Shown piece by piece: positions 43,602-55,227 of a stretch of 64,000 bases of DNA (position 1 is its first letter; every line of letters begins with the position of its first letter). The translations under genes and the position numbers were made by a program. Below the pieces are notes generated by a model. That model was not told the origin of the DNA, searched no databases, and saw only the letters and a list, made by a program, of their open reading frames with translations. The DNA comes from Diaporthe sp. PMI_573. Lineage: Eukaryota > Ascomycota > Sordariomycetes > Diaporthales > Diaporthaceae. The stretch lies in the NCBI GenBank assembly GCA_021399435.1, contig JAJTUP010000002.1, positions 3,658,001-3,722,000 of the forward strand. Reading direction: 5' to 3'.

Positions 43602-46366
43602 ATGGAGTTCAAGTACTCGGAAGTCGTCGATCCCTCGACATATCACACTGAGGGCCTTTGTGACGGCATTGATGTCCGCAGGAACAAGTACACCTTTCTT
43701 GAGGACAGAGGTGCCATTCGAGCTCATGAGGACTGGCACAAGCACATCGCCCCTTGCCGTAAGTACCGCGGGACCCTTGGACCGCGGTTCAGCTTCATCT
43801 CGGTCGCGGTACCGGAGTGCATACCCGAGAGACTAGAGGTTATCTCTTATGCAAATGAGTTTGCATTTCTTCATGATGGTACGTGGGGCGAAAACCTTGA
43901 GTTTCCATTCTTGCTCATCTATGACTTCTCCTTCAACTTGGCACGTCTACTCGTCTCTGATGTCAGGGGTCTCACACAATACGTGATTTCACAGACGTCA
44001 CCGACCATGTTAGCTATGACAAGGTAAGTCTACCTGCCCGGTCTTGTTAATCTTCAGGACATCTTCTGACATGAACGAAAAGGGTGAGGTTGAGAACAAT
44101 GAAATGATGACAGCCTTCCTCGAGGCTGCCAACACCGGCACCATCGACACTTTCACTCCCGACACACGGCGGGAAGGGAAGAAGCGGATTCAGTCGCAGC
44201 TATTCCTCGAAATGCTCGCAATTGATCCTGAATGTGCAAAGACCACTATGAAATCATGGGCGCGATTCGTAGAGGTCGGGTCCAGCCGCCAACATGAGAC
44301 ACGCTTTGTCAAGCTTGCCAAGTACATACCATACCGTATCATGGACGTGGGAGAGATGTAAGTAGATCGATACTGCACATTCATCCCCCCAAACCCACGA
44401 ACACCAGTTCTGATTTATTGACGTCCCGGAAGGTTCTGGTTTGGGCTTGTTACCTTCGGGTTGGGTCTCCATATACCAGATCATGAGCTCGATCTCTGTC
44501 GTGAGCTGATGTCACATGCGTGGATTGCTGTGGGACTTCAGAATGACATCTGGTCCTGGCCCAAGGAGCGAGATGCTGCGAGACTGCACGGCAAGGACCA
44601 TGTTGTCAATGCAATCTGGGTTCTGATGCAGGAGCATCAGACTGATGTCGACGGAGCTATGCAGATCTGCCGAAAGCTCATTGTGGACCACGTCGCCAAG
44701 TACCTCGATGTTATTGAGGCGAACAAGAACGACGAATCAATTTCGCTCGATCTCCGCAAGTACCTCGACGTCATGCTCTATAGTATCTCCGGAAATGTGG
44801 TGTGGAGTTTAGAATGTCCGAGGTACAACCCGGACATTAATTTCAACGAGACGCAGCTAGAATGGATGCGGCAGGGATTGCCTCCACGGCCAGAATTGTC
44901 ACCTTCGCTGCTGGTAAATCTGGAGACTGTCTCGGCAGACGAATCGGATTCCACGGTCGATAGCGACAAGAGTGGAGATACGCAACGGGATTCTTCGCCG
45001 TCCAGTGTCTCGTCTTGTTCGTTGAGTCGGGAGACCTCCGCCGCAGCACAAGAAACTCATACCCACAAAGTATTCGAGGTATGTTGTTGTGATGTGTTTC
45101 CAGACTTGGTACACGAATGTGCTCCCCAGAACTCCTGAGCAGATAATTGAACTCAAATTTATCAACAGAGAGAAGTTCTCGAGGCACCTTACAAGTATAT
45201 TGCTTCCATGCCATCCAAAGGCATAAGAGATCATTTCATCGATGCCCTGAATGAATGGTTGCGCGTTCCGCAGGAAAAAGTGCAACTCATAAAACATGCC
45301 ATCCGTATCTTGCACAATGCGTCATTACTGTACGTAAATCTGGAATCTGAGAGCAAACTCGTTCAGCGTCTGGAGAAATTCATTCTTTCATTAGGCTCGA
45401 TGACTTCCAGGACAATTCGCCTCTGAGACGTGGCAAACCAGCGACACATACCATGTTTGGTCCGGCACAGACCGTGAATACTGCGGCTTACTCAATCATT
45501 CGGGCAATTGGTCAGATAATGGAGTTTTCTACAGGAAGTTGCGCCCGAGAAATAATCAGTGAGTACCAATTCTGGATTTGAATTAACTATTAGGTCAATA
45601 CAACGTACTGCTACTGTGCACGAAACATTTACTCAGTAGACTTGCAGACAGTATCACGGCCTTATTCCAAGGTCAAGCCATGGACCTTTTCTGGACCCAC
45701 AACGGTCGTATTCCCCTTGAAGAGGAGTACTACAGAATGGTGGACCAAAGTGAGTACATGAAGTCAAGTTCCGTTTCTGAAGTTGCAGGAGACTGACACT
45801 TGCTCAGAGACAGGCCAGCTCTTCTTAATAGCCACCGACCTGATGCTAGATGCAGCAGAAGATGCAGAGCCGAGACCTGAACTTCAGAGTCTAGTTCATA
45901 GACTGACTACTCTTCTCGGACGCTGCTTTCAGATACGTGACGATTACCAGAACCTGGTTTCTGCCGACGTGAGTAACTGACCTCAGGCTGATTCATACGC
46001 GCTAAGTCAATATTCGTACGATTCTAACAGAGAGCAACATCCCTGTAGTACACTAAGCAGAAAGGCTTCTGCGAGGATCTTGACGAAGGAAAGTGGTCAC
46101 TACCACTCATTCACTTGTTCCAGGCAGAACCAAGCCACATGGCAGTGCTCAATATGCTGTCAACGGGGAGAAAACACGGTGGTATGACTCTAGAGCAAAA
46201 GCAGTTCGTGTTGGAGGCTATCGAGGACGTAAAAGGGCTCGAATATGCACGCTCTGTCATGGCGGATATGCATCTTCAGCTCTGCGCTGAGGTACGGAAA
46301 ATTGAGGATTTACTCGGTCTTCCCAACCCCAACATGAGGGTTATGTTGGAACTACTAAGGATTTGA
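43602..46366 (+). CDS. PaFS: Chimeric diterpene cyclase / GGPP synthase, fusicoccadiene synthase
   Basis: Nine exons: 43602-43878, 43995-44023, 44083-44357, 44433-45078, 45169-45329, 45395-45558, 45648-45749, 45808-45968, 46049-46366; 710 aa, close to the 719 aa I recall for PaFS. Exon 2 is only 29 nt and completes the cyclase metal motif DDVTD (residues 92-96); the NSE-type motif NDIWSWPKE is at 231-239. A Ser-rich linker (about 360-409) leads to the prenyltransferase domain with first Asp-rich motif DDFQD (465-469) and second DDYQN (596-600). The C-terminal domain makes geranylgeranyl diphosphate from DMAPP and IPP; the N-terminal class I domain cyclises it to the 5-8-5 fusicoccadiene. The last intron must end at TGTAG (46048), since the earlier acceptor leads to a TAG. 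This is the scaffold-forming enzyme of the cluster. Product identity rests on the dioxygenase-P450-SDR context and motif likeness; another fusicoccane-type diterpene is possible. Confidence 0.93.
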
Positions 46367-47338
46367 CGCAAAGAGAGGCTGATGAGATCGGGGTTGTGGG
46401 GCGACAAACGTGTCTTAGAGTTCTTTTCCCTTTCCCCTCATTACTTTTTTCATTATATTGGGTAACCTATACATTGGCAAGTTCTAGAAACATCTTACGA
46501 TTGTTCAAAAAATTGATTATGAGCAATGTATTCCAAGCTGTCAGAAACAATAGACTAAACGGGCTGAGGGGCACGCATTGAGGAGTATTATCCGCGAAGA
46601 ATAGCAGTGTTTCGGTCAGCGAGGCATGCCATTTACAGGACGCCAGGCGAAAAGACACCAAACGGGACCGTCTGTAAAAAGGAACTGATAGCAGGCGCGC
46701 CACATAGATGCCGATTGCGCGATACTTCGGTGAGATTCCTATCATAAGTGGGCTCTACTTCTGTACTCCGTACACATGTGCGGACCTCGGGATTCCGCTG
46801 CCCGAATAGGCAGTGTGCCAGCTCTTGTGTCTTGCTTTGCAATGCTGCAACTCCGCCGCAATGGTAAGTCGATCCACCAGGTTGAGGGTCGGGACGATTC
46901 CGAATATCTTGGTATGGCATCTAATGACAAAGCTTAACCTTCATACGTGCGCAGGCAGGGTGTAATAATAAGGTTCTAACTGGGCAGAACCTTGCTCTAT
47001 TTTGGTTGAAAATCGCGCGTCTAGCGGCCCTCGGCTCCGTTGTTGAACCTTCTTTCTGACTCTGATCCCTGGACCCCATCACTGGGTGGCCGAGGTATCA
47101 CGGATAGTTCACACTGTGTGGGTACTGCAAGGCGGTCGTGATGGATATCCCATGTTGCAACATTGTATAGTATGATAACGGTCATATGCGTTAAACGATA
47201 GCCAGAGGGAAGACAGTTGGGGGGCACAGCGATATAGAATACCACGATATGCCCGCTGTCCTGAGGTGGTTCGAAGATGGAATCATTCAAATCGTATTCT
47301 CCTACACACTCAGTCCAACATTCATATTTGAGATCAAG
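46367..47338. other. Intergenic, terpene synthase to dioxygenase
   Basis: 972 bp containing the 3' flank of the terpene synthase and the promoter of the dioxygenase. No gene recognised. Confidence 0.5.
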
Positions 47339-48854
47339 ATGGGTTCAATCGTCGAAGACTTTGTCATCAAGCCTATGAAAGAGGAGTTTGGTGTATGTAC
47401 AACCCACGCATTGCCATCCGTCCTTGTGAAGCGGTGATAACTGATTTTTCTTGTTTGTTATTTAGTTTGGAGCCGAGATTTATGGTCTCGATGTCAACAA
47501 CATCACAGGTCAGTGGTTTGCGTTGTCCCTGCACCAGGATTATGTTGAAGAAATGAGACTGAGCCAGCTACCCTCCAGATGAACAAGTCGACAAGCTGCG
47601 CGATGCTGTCCAGCGGTATCTTGTCGTGGTTATCAAGCATCAATATGACGAGACCCCGCAGAAGAACTGGCAGCTGCTCAACCGCTTGAGTCCTGATGCT
47701 CCCAAGTTCACGCCGGAAGAGTGGGCTCTGATGTACAATCCGGACCCCCAAGGCGCTGGGATTCTCGTACGTGCTCCACCCCATAGCAGCCCGTCGCAGC
47801 CTCAGATCGTACTCTTTCCTGACGACTGACAATGTGCGCCGGGCTTAGCCCAAGCTAGGTTACCTTGTGCTCCCAGGGACTGAGCGTTTGTTCCTCATGG
47901 GAAAGGGATACCAGGGCAAGGACCACTGGGGCCTGAAGGACATCGACATTCCCGAAGTGTTCGCAGATGCCTACTACTCCAAACCCCTGCCCCGCGAGGA
48001 CTACCGGAATGGCGTGGCACGCTTTCAATCGTGGCACATCGACGGCCCGTCGTACAAGATCGACCACCCAATGTTCACTTCCTTCCGCATCATCAAGTTC
48101 CCCGAGGGTGAGCAGACCGTGGACTGGGCTGACGGCTCAGGCATGACCAAGAAGGTCAAGGCCGGCCGCACTGCTTTCTTTAGCACGGCCAAGTTGTACG
48201 ACATGTTGTCCGAGGAGGAGCAAGCCATCGCCGATCACAGCTGGGCGGAGTACCAGTTCTTCCCCTACGAGTGGATCCTTCGCTGCCGCGGAAACCCACA
48301 GGGCTTGAATGTCGCCTGTGAGGGCAGAGAACTTTCTGACGAGCAGATGCAAGCCTTGCCTAGAAATCCAGATGACGAGCTTGTCGTAAGTTTTCTCTTT
48401 AAGCGTTCATTTTATTGCATTCACCAGGCCTCATCTGAACATTCAATTCTGAGCTGACTGGGAAACTTTTTGGCAGCTCCCCCTTGTTTGGGTCAATCCA
48501 GTGACAGGCGGCAAACACTTCCATGTGCAACCTAATATCGTGCGCCGAGTGTTTGTCCGCAGCAGCCCGGACGAGGAGCCCAAGATCATTGATGACGTGA
48601 AGGAAGTGCGAGACTTCTTCACCAAATTCCAGTATCGCATCATCCGCCCTGAGAATATTTACGTTGGCCCTGAAGAAGAGGGAGACCAGCTGTTGTTTTT
48701 CAACTGGGGCGTCATGCACTCCAAGATTGACTACCCGATTGAGATGGGCACTCGAACCACTCATCAGGGGTGGCTTGCTGGAGACCGGCCTCCAAAGGGT
48801 CCTGTCCCAATTCCGGACCCCCGGGCCAGGTCGAACATTTACTATCAGAAGTAG
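47339..48854 (+). CDS. Fe(II)/2-oxoglutarate dioxygenase (TauD-like), fusicoccane
   Basis: Five exons: 47339-47392, 47466-47508, 47579-47766, 47849-48385, 48477-48854; 399 aa. The first exon codes for 18 residues. The TauD/TfdA-type facial triad is H158-x-D160 in WHIDG, with the distal His355 in VMHSKID; Arg367 in the GTRTTH stretch would bind the 2-oxoglutarate carboxylate. Cytosolic. It lies directly downstream of the terpene synthase on the same strand, as in D. amygdali, where, as I recall, the dioxygenase beside PaFS and its Alternaria brassicicicene counterpart (Bsc9) determine the aglycone oxidation and double-bond pattern. That role is expected here; the exact reaction is inferred. 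Confidence 0.9.
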
Positions 48855-49545
48855 ATCTCATGGCGTAGCTAGCGATGAAAACGTCGAGTAGTCAATTTAA
48901 GATGGTATTATCTTCTTATAATTGCTTTAGTTATTCAACCATTGTCCTTAAAATGTCCGCAAAAATTACAATTTAGTGGCCGAGGCTTGATATCTAGGTC
49001 TGGTAATATGAGAAAATAATGTGCGGTATATTCATGACGCTGATCGTTTTCAGTGTGGACCGTGCTAGACAATCGTGCCCTCACTTGATGTTGAACGGAA
49101 AGTCGTACCGCAAATGCCTATAGAAGTTCGTACGGAAGAGGTATCTTTTTTTTTTTTTTTTTCCAACAGCGGATCAGGGGCTTAATTTCGAACTGGTCCT
49201 GCTGACCTCCCTACTTTGAAGAATCTGAATAGCTTTGCTATATACATCAAGCTTAGAGTTGCAGACAGAGAAATGAGAAGTCTTTCGACTGATAATGTTT
49301 TCTACACAGCCCCAAATGCTGGTTCGTAGGAGCATTGCCGTTCTGAACACATCGAGGACGACCTTCAGAGTGTAGAAATTCGGAGAACACACGCATTCTG
49401 GCTTGATTTGAGAGAGTAGACAATGTTGTTTTGAAAAAAGAGCAAGCTACTAATTCACAGACTCCGAGGTTCATTCCCAAGTGTACTCTAACCATAAGTC
49501 CCTTCAGCAGCCGAGTGGCTACCTTCCGCACCTTTCCGGTGACTT
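48855..49545. other. Convergent intergenic with T17 tract
   Basis: 691 bp between the 3' ends of the dioxygenase and a P450. It holds an uninterrupted T17 run at 49146-49162. No gene seen. Confidence 0.5.
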
Positions 49546-51322
49546 TTATTTCGCGCGCTCTTTGAAGCGTATCATGAGATCTGGCTTGTCCCAAATGAAC
49601 CATGATTTCTGCTTGTTCCAATCTTGAGACTCAGGCATCAACTCAATGTCGAAAGTCCAGAGGAAATGCGCTAGGATAAGTCGCATTTCAGCCCAGGCGA
49701 GGCTGTGTTTGAGAAATCAGTAATGTATGCCTGAACAGCATTGTGGCAGATACATACTTGCGACCAAGGCAGGCTCTGGGGCCGTGAGAGAATGGCTGAC
49801 ACAATTGTGGTTGATCTTCCGGGAAGTGGCCATCACCTAGCCAGCGCTCGGGCACGAACTCGTCCGATTTGGTGAAGTTCCGAGGGGACCTATTCATGGC
49901 GACCTGGTTGATAGCAACGCTCATATTACCTGGGATATATTGGCCGTTAACTAGGTCCTTGTTAGCAGAAGAACATTCATTTTTGGAGAAGCTTTCCCTA
50001 CTTCGAGAGCCTTCTGGAGGCGTTACCCGGGGCGTCGCACCTGCCACTGGCGGGTAGATGCGCAGAGCCTCATTGAACACTGCTGTTAGGTAACTCATCC
50101 TGGCCAGCATCTTGGAGTTGATATCCTGGCGTGTCGAAAACTCTTTCCGGATCATTGAAGTCAAATTTCCAAGCATGTGCGGATTCTTGGCTAGATGGAA
50201 AAGGCAGCCAGCAAGCAGGGAGGCCGTGGTCTCGGATCCGACATCAAGCAGGAGGGCGACATTCGCGGTGATCTCACTCGGCGTCAGCGCCCTGGACGTC
50301 TCGTTTGCCTTGACGATATACGACACGAAATCCGGCTTCTTGTCCTCGTTGTCCGTGGCAGCCTGGGTCATGCGCTTGCGCGCCTGATCTACCGCCGCTT
50401 CGAATGCCTGAAGCCGTGCTCTCCCGAATGTCTTGATCAACATGCTAAAGGCCTGGTATCTGAAAGGCGCGAAGCGCAGTATTTCAACGGCGGTGATGCC
50501 TTCCTTGATGCCTTCAAACATCAGATGAGCCAGCGGACTCCACGCGTCACAGGCCAGGGTCTTGGCACTGGTACCGAGAGAGAGGTCTGTCGTGATGTCG
50601 AATGTGCAATGGTGAAGCCAGCGGACAGCATCCGTGGGCGTTCCGTTGAGCTTGCAGATCCGATCCACCATGAAATTGATGTGGCGAAGCAAAAGATCCT
50701 CTTGCGCATAGACTGCTTTTTCTGAAAAGGCACTGGACAGGACCCCGCGAATACGGCTATGATCCTTATCAGAGCTAGCTCCAAGATTCTTTTCGCCGTT
50801 TGGTGCGATGGCGCCCATGTAAAAGAATGGTTCCTTTTGCAGCCTTTGCCCATTCCGCCGTTTAGTGCTGTGTCCATAGATATCGTCCCATGCCGTCCCA
50901 CCATTGAAGCTTACTGACAACAAACTCAGCAGTTGGCTTCAAACTTGGCAGTGAAATAGAACAGGTGCACTTACACTCATCCGGTGCGATGCGTACCACA
51001 TCTCCGTACTTTTGATGTAGCTCAAGCGTCTTCCATTCAAGCTGTCCTGTGCTGCGATAAAATGAGTAGTACAAGCGGCTGGCTCTTGCTAATAGAGGCC
51101 CGGGGAATTTTCGCAGAGGATGAAGGAAAACGTTGTAAGTTGTCTTTGTGACAATCGCTGCGAAAGCTAAGACCTGCAAATTCCACAAATCGTCAGCTTG
51201 TATCCCCCCCCCTCCCCGAAAAAAAGAGTACCCAACAGAGGAACACGAACCAGGAGTCCAAGGACAAGTGCTAAGGGCTGGCCGGTCAAAAGCGGCTCAA
51301 GTGGGAATGGTGCGACTTGCAT
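49546..51322 (-). CDS. Cytochrome P450 beside fusicoccadiene synthase (PaP450-1 position)
   Basis: Four exons: 51322-51251, 51173-50975, 50913-49758, 49702-49546; 527 aa. Exon 1 codes for 24 residues (MQVAPFPLEPLLTG then a hydrophobic run), joined through donor GTTCGT to the rest of the membrane anchor. FLHPLRKFPGP hinge, I-helix DVGSETT, ExxR in NEALRIYPP, FVPERWL, heme loop FSHGPRACLGR with Cys472; the splice after the heme loop supplies NLAWAEMRLILAHFLW. Intron 1 contains a C-rich, A-rich homopolymer stretch. By position (synthase, dioxygenase, P450, SDR) it matches the first P450 of the D. amygdali PaFS locus, expected to start oxidation of fusicoccadiene. The specific carbon is an inference from that system. 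Confidence 0.9.
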
Positions 51323-52124
51323 GGTGGCCCTGCGCGGCAGAGATCACGGTATTCCCAAAATTGATAGTCAGAAAGCACTTGAGGTTTATTCTCGTCAGTT
51401 TAGAACTTGACAGAATCAGCCAAGTCGGGTAATCATTTGTCGAGCCACACAAGCGGTCAGGCTTTTCGTGGCTATCCGACGAGGTCGGTCGGTCTTTGTT
51501 TCTCCGGTCTTATGCGTGACCGACTTGTAGAAAGTACCCAACCAGAGTCTATTTGGGACCTGCATGGGCGTCGTACGAGAAGGATACCCACCAGATTACA
51601 CTTTTCCCAGCTGCTAGCGAAAGCGACTTCGGGTGGAAATATTAAAAAATGAAGTTTAGGAACGCGAGGGTCGGCAGGGCACTGGGTGGTCTGGGTGGAT
51701 TGCATGGTAACTTAATGCTTGACTCGGGGTTTTAGTGCAATTCTCTTTCGTGCATTCCGATCCCTTTGACCCTTTCCGGTTAGTGTAGATTGATCTGTGA
51801 GATGGTATTCGAATTGCAGATACCGGGGATTCAAAGTCCTGTCACACGCGCTGTCCTAAGCCTTTGTGAGACCTCCGAACCAGGCGGTGAGAATGCTATA
51901 GCACGACTCAGGTGTAGCTGATGCAAACTCCATAAGGCATGCGACCGCCAAGGTACATGGTAATGAGCTTGTCGAGCTTTCAATTTGTCATCTCGTGGCT
52001 GCCATGCCATCCAAGACCAATGGCTGTTGCTATCACAGATGCTTCTGGGGAGAAATAGGGATATCCCTCTACCCCGTCAAGAGTACACAGCACACAATTG
52101 TATTCAGGGAAGCACTGCCACACA
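51323..52124. promoter_or_regulatory. Divergent promoter, P450 and SDR
   Basis: 802 bp between start codons of the P450 (minus) and the SDR (plus). No coding signal; likely shared control region. Confidence 0.45.
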
Positions 52125-53217
52125 ATGTTCGCCCGACTCGCTTCTTTCAAGGACTCCTGGTTGCAAGTATTTCCACCGCAGCCCGAGTTCACCGAGTCAA
52201 ACTTACCCGACCTGACGGACAAGGTATACATCGTCACCGGCGCAAACTCTGGCCTGGGTAAAGAACTTTCGGGCATACTTTACTCCAAGAATGCCAAGGT
52301 CTACGTGGCTGCGAGGTCAGAAGCAAAGGCTCAAGTCGCGATCGACACAATCAAGGCAGTGCACCCGCAATCGAAGGGCGTCCTTGTATACCTCCACCTT
52401 GATCTAGCCGACCTGTCTGCGATAAAGCCCTCTGTGGACCAGTTTTTGCTGCGGGAATCACGACTTGATGTGCTCTTCAATAACGCCGGTGTCTTGGCTC
52501 CTGCCGATGGGCCCAAGACAGAGCAGGACTACGAGCTGAACTTGGGAACAAATACTATTGGGACGTTCTTGTTCACTAAGCTGATCCTTCCAACGCTTCT
52601 CAATACGGCCAAAATCAGCCCCAAAGACTCTGTACGCGTCATCTGGGTCTCGTCCATCGCCGTGAACCTGTCACCGGAAGACGGTCTGGATATTGAGAAC
52701 TTGGGCTATCATGAGGACCAATCGGCCGTTATCAAATACGCAATTAGCAAAGTCGGTAACTATCTCCATTCGGTAGAACTAGCGAGGAGGCATGGTGCGG
52801 AATCAGACGGCGTCGTGAGCGTCGCTCTAAATCCCGGCAATCTAAACACCGAGCTGACGCGAAATCGTTCGTGGCTCGAGACCAAATTCCTTCGCACTTT
52901 CATCCTTTATCCACCAATTTATGGGGCATACACGGAGCTCTTTGCTGGTTTCTCGGCACAGCTGACGGCTGAGACAGTGAAACACAAGAATTGGAGTAAG
53001 TTGGCCGGAATAGTCAACCTGTATGAGCGTTTTTCTCCGCTTTAGACCCAAGTTTTGTTATAGAGACTGATTGAACCTTTTAGTCGGGCCATGGGGCCGC
53101 TTTTGCCACATGCGAGAGGATATAGACATAGCGTCGAAGCCACGGTCTGAGGGAGGGGATGGGCTTTCCGAGAGGTTTTGGGAATGGACTGAAGAGCAAG
53201 TACAGCCGTTTATCTGA
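52125..53217 (+). CDS. Short-chain dehydrogenase of the fusicoccane cluster
   Basis: Two exons, 52125-52995 and 53084-53217; 334 aa. The first true ATG is at 52125 (the open frame goes further up only from a TTG). Rossmann motif TGANSGLG, NNAG, catalytic YAISK, then NPGNLNTEL; the second exon supplies the typical tail ending in a Trp-rich amphipathic segment (RFWEWTEEQV). Without the splice the protein stops early. It is an NAD(P)-dependent SDR of the WWOX/retinol-dehydrogenase-like type. It occupies the place of the SDR that follows dioxygenase and P450 in the D. amygdali PaFS locus and would interconvert a ring alcohol and ketone. It is the last intact cluster gene on this side. Confidence 0.9.
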
Positions 53218-53675
53218 GCAACCACCAACTCATCCTGAAATACTTGTCATCTGACAAGTCTAATATGGCCATGATTTCTACGGATTTAAACCCGTGGTGT
53301 GTGTGTTGAGTTAGAAATCAGGTGTAAGTCGAGACCTCAAAAACGTTGTGGCACTCATTGAGCTATGGTCCGCCGCCCTAATGGATAGCGAGGCAGCCAA
53401 AATGCTACATTGAAATGCTGTGAGACATAATTAACTGGGGGTATCGGCTCTTGTTAAAGCAGAGCAGAAACCTGATTTGTGAAAATCGAAAAAGTGGCCC
53501 GCTCGGATTTTATTGATTGGTGACGGTGCTTTTTCGCTTAGTTGTCGTTTCTCCAAGAATTCGATTCTCCACTTTGCGGAGGTGAACTTGAAATGCATAC
53601 AATCTGTCACAAACATATCAATGACGCTAATTGCTATCATTATTTGACCAGCTTCTCGTCGACCTCAGTACAACC
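53218..53675. other. Right flank of the fusicoccane cluster
   Basis: 458 bp with no gene. The alpha-mannosidase gene that I recall next to the SDR in D. amygdali is not here. Confidence 0.45.
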
Positions 53676-54930
53676 ATGGGCAAGATCCGCAGGCTCTGGT
53701 ACCGTCTTCGGGGCAGTCGAGACGAAAGAGTTCAAGTAGCTGGTAATGCCACCGGAGACTTGGGTGAGCGCGCTCATCAAATGCCCGCCGTTCAGACACC
53801 CACGACGGAGCCTGATCCGGCCACGAATCAAGAAGAGAGTGACACTGCTAAGGAGACATGGCTTGATGCTTACAGGAAACTTAAGGAAGAAGGGGGGACA
53901 AAGAAAACAGTCGAAGCCTATAAAGCACTTCTTAGCCTCCAGCTGAATAGTGTGTAAATCGTTACTGTTTCCTTCACTGCAGGCGAGAGCCAATCATAAA
54001 AAGTTACTGAGAGCATCTCATCCAACCAGGAAAAACGGTTCAAATTAGCGGGAGTGCTACCAGTAGTATTTTCTCCGGCTGCCGCACCCCTAAAGCAAAG
54101 ATTTCAGATATGCAGAGAGTGACAGAAGCAACAATCAAAAAGGCTTCGCGTCATAGTGATAGGAGGCAAGGTTTCGTTAAAGCTGCTAAGATTCTGAGCA
54201 CAATTAGCTCTACACTCATCAAGCCAATGCTCCAAACCAAGGCCATGGCCTCACTGGCAGTAAGCATGCCTCGCAGTTATCCATAGTAAGGCACTTGCTT
54301 ACTCTTAAATCTTAGTAGGCCGGTCTCTGTGTTGCTTTAAAGGTTTGTCTAAACTTTATTCCTTAAGCCGTTAGACAGCTTCTAACACTTGGCTCAAGTT
54401 CTCAATCCAAGCAATTACTGCAGGGCTCGGCATAGTTGCCAGTCTTTCCTATGTAGCAAAACGCATAAAGTGGTACATGCTGTTGCATACACTACTTCTC
54501 GAGAAGACCCAATCAAGTACCCTTAAACTTAACAGTCAACGCGCTAAACTCTGTGGCCGTCTTAGAAAAAGCATACGCGAGCTTTATTGCAGCTTAGTTA
54601 CTTACCAGATGCAATGTGTTTGCTATTGCTACCGCCGAAATCATATTGTGAGGACGTTGCGGGCGTTGGCAACATTAGATGACTGGAAGGGTAAGTCAAT
54701 TTTGTCCACGCATTCTGCTGCAAAATGGACTCCAGTTTGCAACTTTGCTGATTATGGGTTTTAAATAGGAAGTCTTGATGTTATCAAAAACCTGGAGTCT
54801 CGTATTCAAGCGGACATGTCGCTATTCGCACAAGATCGGACTAACAAACGCCTTGATCAAATTATAGCAGATGCAGACATGACTTTCGCGAAAATGTTTG
54901 ATGGTATCGATCGCGGGCTCCAATAACTTC
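53676..54930 (+). pseudogene. Broken NLR gene (NACHT N-terminal domain)
   Basis: Starts at ATG 53676 with a basic N-terminus and runs openly to 53957 (TWLDAYRKLKEEGG, EAYKALLSLQL). This pattern opens the NACHT_N domain of fungal NWD/NACHT-NTPase NLR proteins. The homology continues in pieces through 54140-54290, 54318-54370 and 54430-54930 (SYVAKRIKWY, SLVTYQMQCVC, LDDWKG), with one intron still readable (donor GTAAGT at about 54691, acceptor AAATAG). Stops interrupt the middle parts (TAG and TAA codons near 54050 and 54365) and no NACHT or repeat domain follows. Fungal NLRs take part in allorecognition and immunity-like cell death; this copy is dead or a fragment. Confidence 0.65.
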
Positions 54931-55227
54931 TCGAGTCTTAAGAACAAAGTTTTGGCAAAGACCGGGTCAAGGAACTTTAGAGGCTTGTCGGTTGGCTTAG
55001 CACTTTAGACTATAGCAAGCAGATGAAGCTTAACCCTGTGCGTGTGCCGGAAACTTGCGAATGTTTTTGCAACTATAAGATCTTTATAGAATGGCTTGGA
55101 ATATATGTTGGTCTTCTCTTGGTATTTGCAGACCCTCGATATGGCAAAATGACTTTGGCTTAATACTTAATCGAAGACGTGCTCCCTTGACAGGATACTG
55201 AAGCCAAGGTCTGTTTGGTGACTTCCT

